Assembly (NCBI GenBank): GCA_021784495.1
Contig: JAJXSQ010000134.1
Span: forward strand, 1 to 6,432
Direction of reading: 5' to 3'
Length of the DNA stretch: 6,432 nucleotides
Origin: Myxococcales bacterium
GTDB lineage: Bacteria > Myxococcota > Myxococcia > Myxococcales > Anaeromyxobacteraceae
The notes under the pieces were generated by a model that ran no database searches, had not been told where the DNA came from, and saw nothing but the letters and a program-made list of their open reading frames with translations. How positions within the stretch are numbered: position 1 is the first letter of the stretch; every line of letters starts with the position of its first letter. The position numbers and the translations under genes were made by a program. Positions 6,256-6,432 of this stretch are shown here, piece by piece.

Positions 6256-6432
6256 TCACCGGGGCGCCAGGACCTCGACGTCGACCCGGCGGTTCGCGCC
6301 CCGCCCCGCCGCCGTCTCGTTGGTCGCGACCGGCTCGTCGGCGCCGCGCGCCTCCACCTGGATCCGGGCGACCGGGAGGCCGAGCCCCGCGAGCACCGCC
6401 GCGACCGCCTCGGCCCGGGCCCGGGCCAGCCG
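6256..6432 (-). CDS. OmpA-family C-terminal domain protein (partial)
   Basis: The last 58 residues of a minus-strand gene are present; the 5' part lies beyond the right edge. The sequence RLARARAEAVAAVLAGLGLPVARIQVEARG, then DEPVATNETAAGRGANRRVDVEVLAPR, follows the OmpA/MotB C-terminal pattern. Helix RAxAV...L...G is followed by strand RI.V...G, then P.A.N.t..GR..NRRV.V. In this family the Arg of the GR..NRRV segment helps bind diaminopimelate of peptidoglycan, anchoring the envelope. The partner aspartate, signal sequence and any barrel or lipobox are outside the window. It could therefore be a porin-like OmpA, a Pal-type lipoprotein or another OmpA-domain protein. It converges on asnS. Confidence 0.85.
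   Translation of the reverse strand, partial: RLARARAEAVAAVLAGLGLPVARIQVEARGADEPVATNETAAGRGANRRVDVEVLAPR

Overview
This is a very GC-rich window, with almost every third codon position G or C, from a diderm bacterium. It carries an outer-membrane LPS-assembly lipoprotein (LptE), an OmpA-type C-terminus, MazG, and the genes for ribosomal protein S20, LeuRS and AsnRS. The gene content, the leuS-lptE pairing and the base composition fit Myxococcota/Deltaproteobacteria, for example an Anaeromyxobacter-like organism. That placement is inference; no rRNA or other diagnostic marker is present. Nothing indicates a mobile element, CRISPR array, phage or defence locus. This is a chromosomal housekeeping region.

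Layout, left to right. (1) 1-178, minus: the N-terminus of an exported Pro/Ala-rich protein, cut by the window edge. (2) A 47-bp divergent spacer, then mazG (226-1032, plus). (3) A 551-bp gene-free gap (1033-1583). It holds unusual AT-rich patches, three DnaA-box-like sites, several GC hairpins and, at its right end, a clear sigma70-type promoter for rpsT. (4) rpsT (1584-1859, plus), with a TTG start and a good Shine-Dalgarno. (5) A GC hairpin between the convergent ends of rpsT and lptE. (6) leuS (2358-4859) and lptE (1886-2353), both minus, separated by 4 nt and read as leuS then lptE. (7) A 55-bp divergent spacer with -10-like hexamers on both strands and a 7-bp inverted repeat, then asnS (4915-6219, plus). 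(8) A perfect 20-bp palindrome between asnS and a converging, truncated OmpA-family gene (6256-6432, minus).

Functionally, LeuRS and AsnRS charge tRNA-Leu and tRNA-Asn, and S20 is a 30S assembly protein. MazG removes non-canonical or stress-related nucleotides, LptE plugs the LptD outer-membrane translocon, and the OmpA-type protein would tether the outer membrane to peptidoglycan. No new biological system was found. The points most worth a second look are the mazG-rpsT gap, signs that mazG, asnS and possibly leuS have leaderless or very short leaders, and a substitution in the LeuRS editing-site threonine motif.
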